In this document: one piece after another, positions 5,905-6,287 of the stretch
Position numbering within the stretch: position 1 is the stretch's first letter
Layout: each line of letters opens with the position of its first letter
Notes under the pieces: model-generated
The model's input: only the letters and a program-made list of their open reading frames with translations
Told to the model about the DNA's origin: nothing
Database searches by the model: none
Source: JABFRJ01 sp031365465
Lineage (GTDB): Bacteria > Pseudomonadota > Alphaproteobacteria > Rhizobiales > Hyphomicrobiaceae
NCBI GenBank assembly: GCA_031365465.1
Contig: JANLYD010000419.1
Span: 1-6,287, forward strand
Direction of reading: 5' to 3'
DNA length: 6,287 nt
Made by a program: the position numbers and the translations under genes

Positions 5905-6187
5905 CCGCTCGGCGCTCGTGCCCATCGCGGTGCGCTGGTCGCGCACCGTAGCGGTGGGATGCGGTTGTCCCGTCGCGGTGCGCTGGTCGCACTTGTTTGC
6001 CGCTCGGCGCTCGTGCCCATCGCGGTGCGCTGGTCGCGCAGCTTTTTGCCGCTCGGCGCTCGTGCCCGTCGCGGCGCGCTGGTCGCGCACCGTAGAGGTG
6101 GAATGCGGCGGGAGATGAAGTTGAGGCGCGGCGCGGATGCCCATCGCAGTGCGCTAGTCGCGCACCGTAGGGGAGGGATGCGGCGGG
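5905..6187. repeat. degenerate ~48-bp tandem array with hairpin-forming core, 5 copies
   Basis: A 25-base core beginning CCCATCGCGGTGCGCTGG and ending TCGCGCA recurs at 5921, 5969, 6016, 6065 and 6140, with start-to-start spacing of 48, 47, 49 and 75 bases. Copies differ at a few positions: CCCGTC in copies 2 and 4, GCACT at the end of copy 2, CAGTGC and CTAGTC in copy 5. Two alternating inter-core elements recur. CCGCTCGGCGCTCGTG precedes copies 1, 3 and 4, and CCGTAGNGGTGGGATGCGG (or a near match) follows copies 1, 4 and 5. Each core contains TGCGC-TGGTC-GCGCA or a slight variant. In copy 1 this extends to an 8-bp stem (5928-5935 with 5941-5948). Spacing of 47 and 49 breaks any single frame, arguing against a protein repeat. 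Similar REP-like clusters are common between alphaproteobacterial genes. Confidence 0.85.
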
Positions 6188-6228
6188 CAATTTGAATCAT
6201 TTTAGCCGCTGCTATTGCTTAATTGTCA

Positions 6229-6249
6229 TCCTACCCCTTGTGGGTAGGA
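6229..6249. repeat. perfect 8-bp inverted repeat (hairpin)
   Basis: TCCTACCC (6229-6236) is complementary to GGGTAGGA (6242-6249) around the five-base loop CTTGT. No T-run follows on either strand, so it is not a typical intrinsic terminator. The arrangement (C-rich arm, small loop, G-rich arm, CACCC/GGGTG-like flanks) resembles the hairpins near 20 and 202, but the sequence is different. It may be another dispersed element or part of the 3' or 5' region of a gene beyond the window. Confidence 0.6.
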
Positions 6250-6287
6250 CCCAGGGCGCAGCGATCTGAGAAAAATTGGCGTTCGTT

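Larger units (their letters stand above)
5816..6287. other. non-coding region with repeats and no convincing gene
   Basis: No reading frame here resembles a real protein. The open frames on both strands are translations of the repeat array in several frames (recurring RSALVPIAVRWS or RTAMGTSAER strings). Besides the array (5905-6187) and the hairpin at 6229-6249 there is a small palindrome CAGTTAAACTG at 5840-5850. From 6188 to 6228 the sequence is AT-richer and featureless. No tRNA or other RNA gene was recognised. Confidence 0.6.

Noticed and set aside
5905..6187. CRISPR array (25-base repeat, ~48-base period)
   Set aside because: The inter-core segments are themselves repeated rather than unique, the repeats vary between copies, one interval is 75 bases, and no cas gene is in view.
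5809..6200. Small repeat-containing proteins on both strands (RTAMGTSAER-like or RSALVPIAVRWS-like)
   Set aside because: The same repeats read open in several frames on both strands, and the 47/49/75 spacing shifts frame between copies. No ribosome binding site or family match was seen.

Overview
The window reads as a chromosomal stretch of a high-GC alphaproteobacterium, most likely of the order Hyphomicrobiales (Bradyrhizobium/Rhodopseudomonas-like). This rests on general features: a tsaD-gpsA pair, glucosaminidase-domain secreted proteins of a type I associate with that group, GC-rich 'CCCC-ACGA-GGGG' dispersed hairpins, and TTAA-containing motifs upstream of a cell-wall gene. Genus-level placement is not supported.

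Layout. Bases 1-246 are a non-coding leader with two related GC-rich hairpins. On the plus strand follow tsaD (247-1344; t6A modification of tRNA) and gpsA (1403-2410; glycerol-3-phosphate for phospholipids). The 58-base gap between them is spanned by a 21-codon reading frame that overlaps both neighbours by ATGA. Convergent to these, on the minus strand, are a DUF924 family protein (2454-3026) and two tandem, clearly paralogous secreted proteins with a glucosaminidase-type (GH73-like) domain (3190-4245 and 4302-5678). The tandem pair is 56 bases apart with no visible terminator between, so it is probably one transcript read from 5678 leftward.

Bases 5679-6287 hold no convincing gene. The part next to the 5678 start is AT-richer, with a duplicated TAGTTAACGA motif and a near-consensus CtrA-type box. 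Bases 5905-6187 contain a degenerate array of about 48-base spacing with five copies of a 25-base hairpin-forming core. A separate perfect hairpin lies at 6229-6249.

The first two genes are core housekeeping functions. The most interesting part is the paralogous hydrolase pair. Both mature proteins carry exactly four cysteines in equivalent positions and end in a conserved Cys-bracketed domain of about 70 residues that I cannot assign to a named family. They differ mainly by a long Pro/Ala-rich linker in the upstream copy. I see no defence system, integrated element, RNA gene or CRISPR array.
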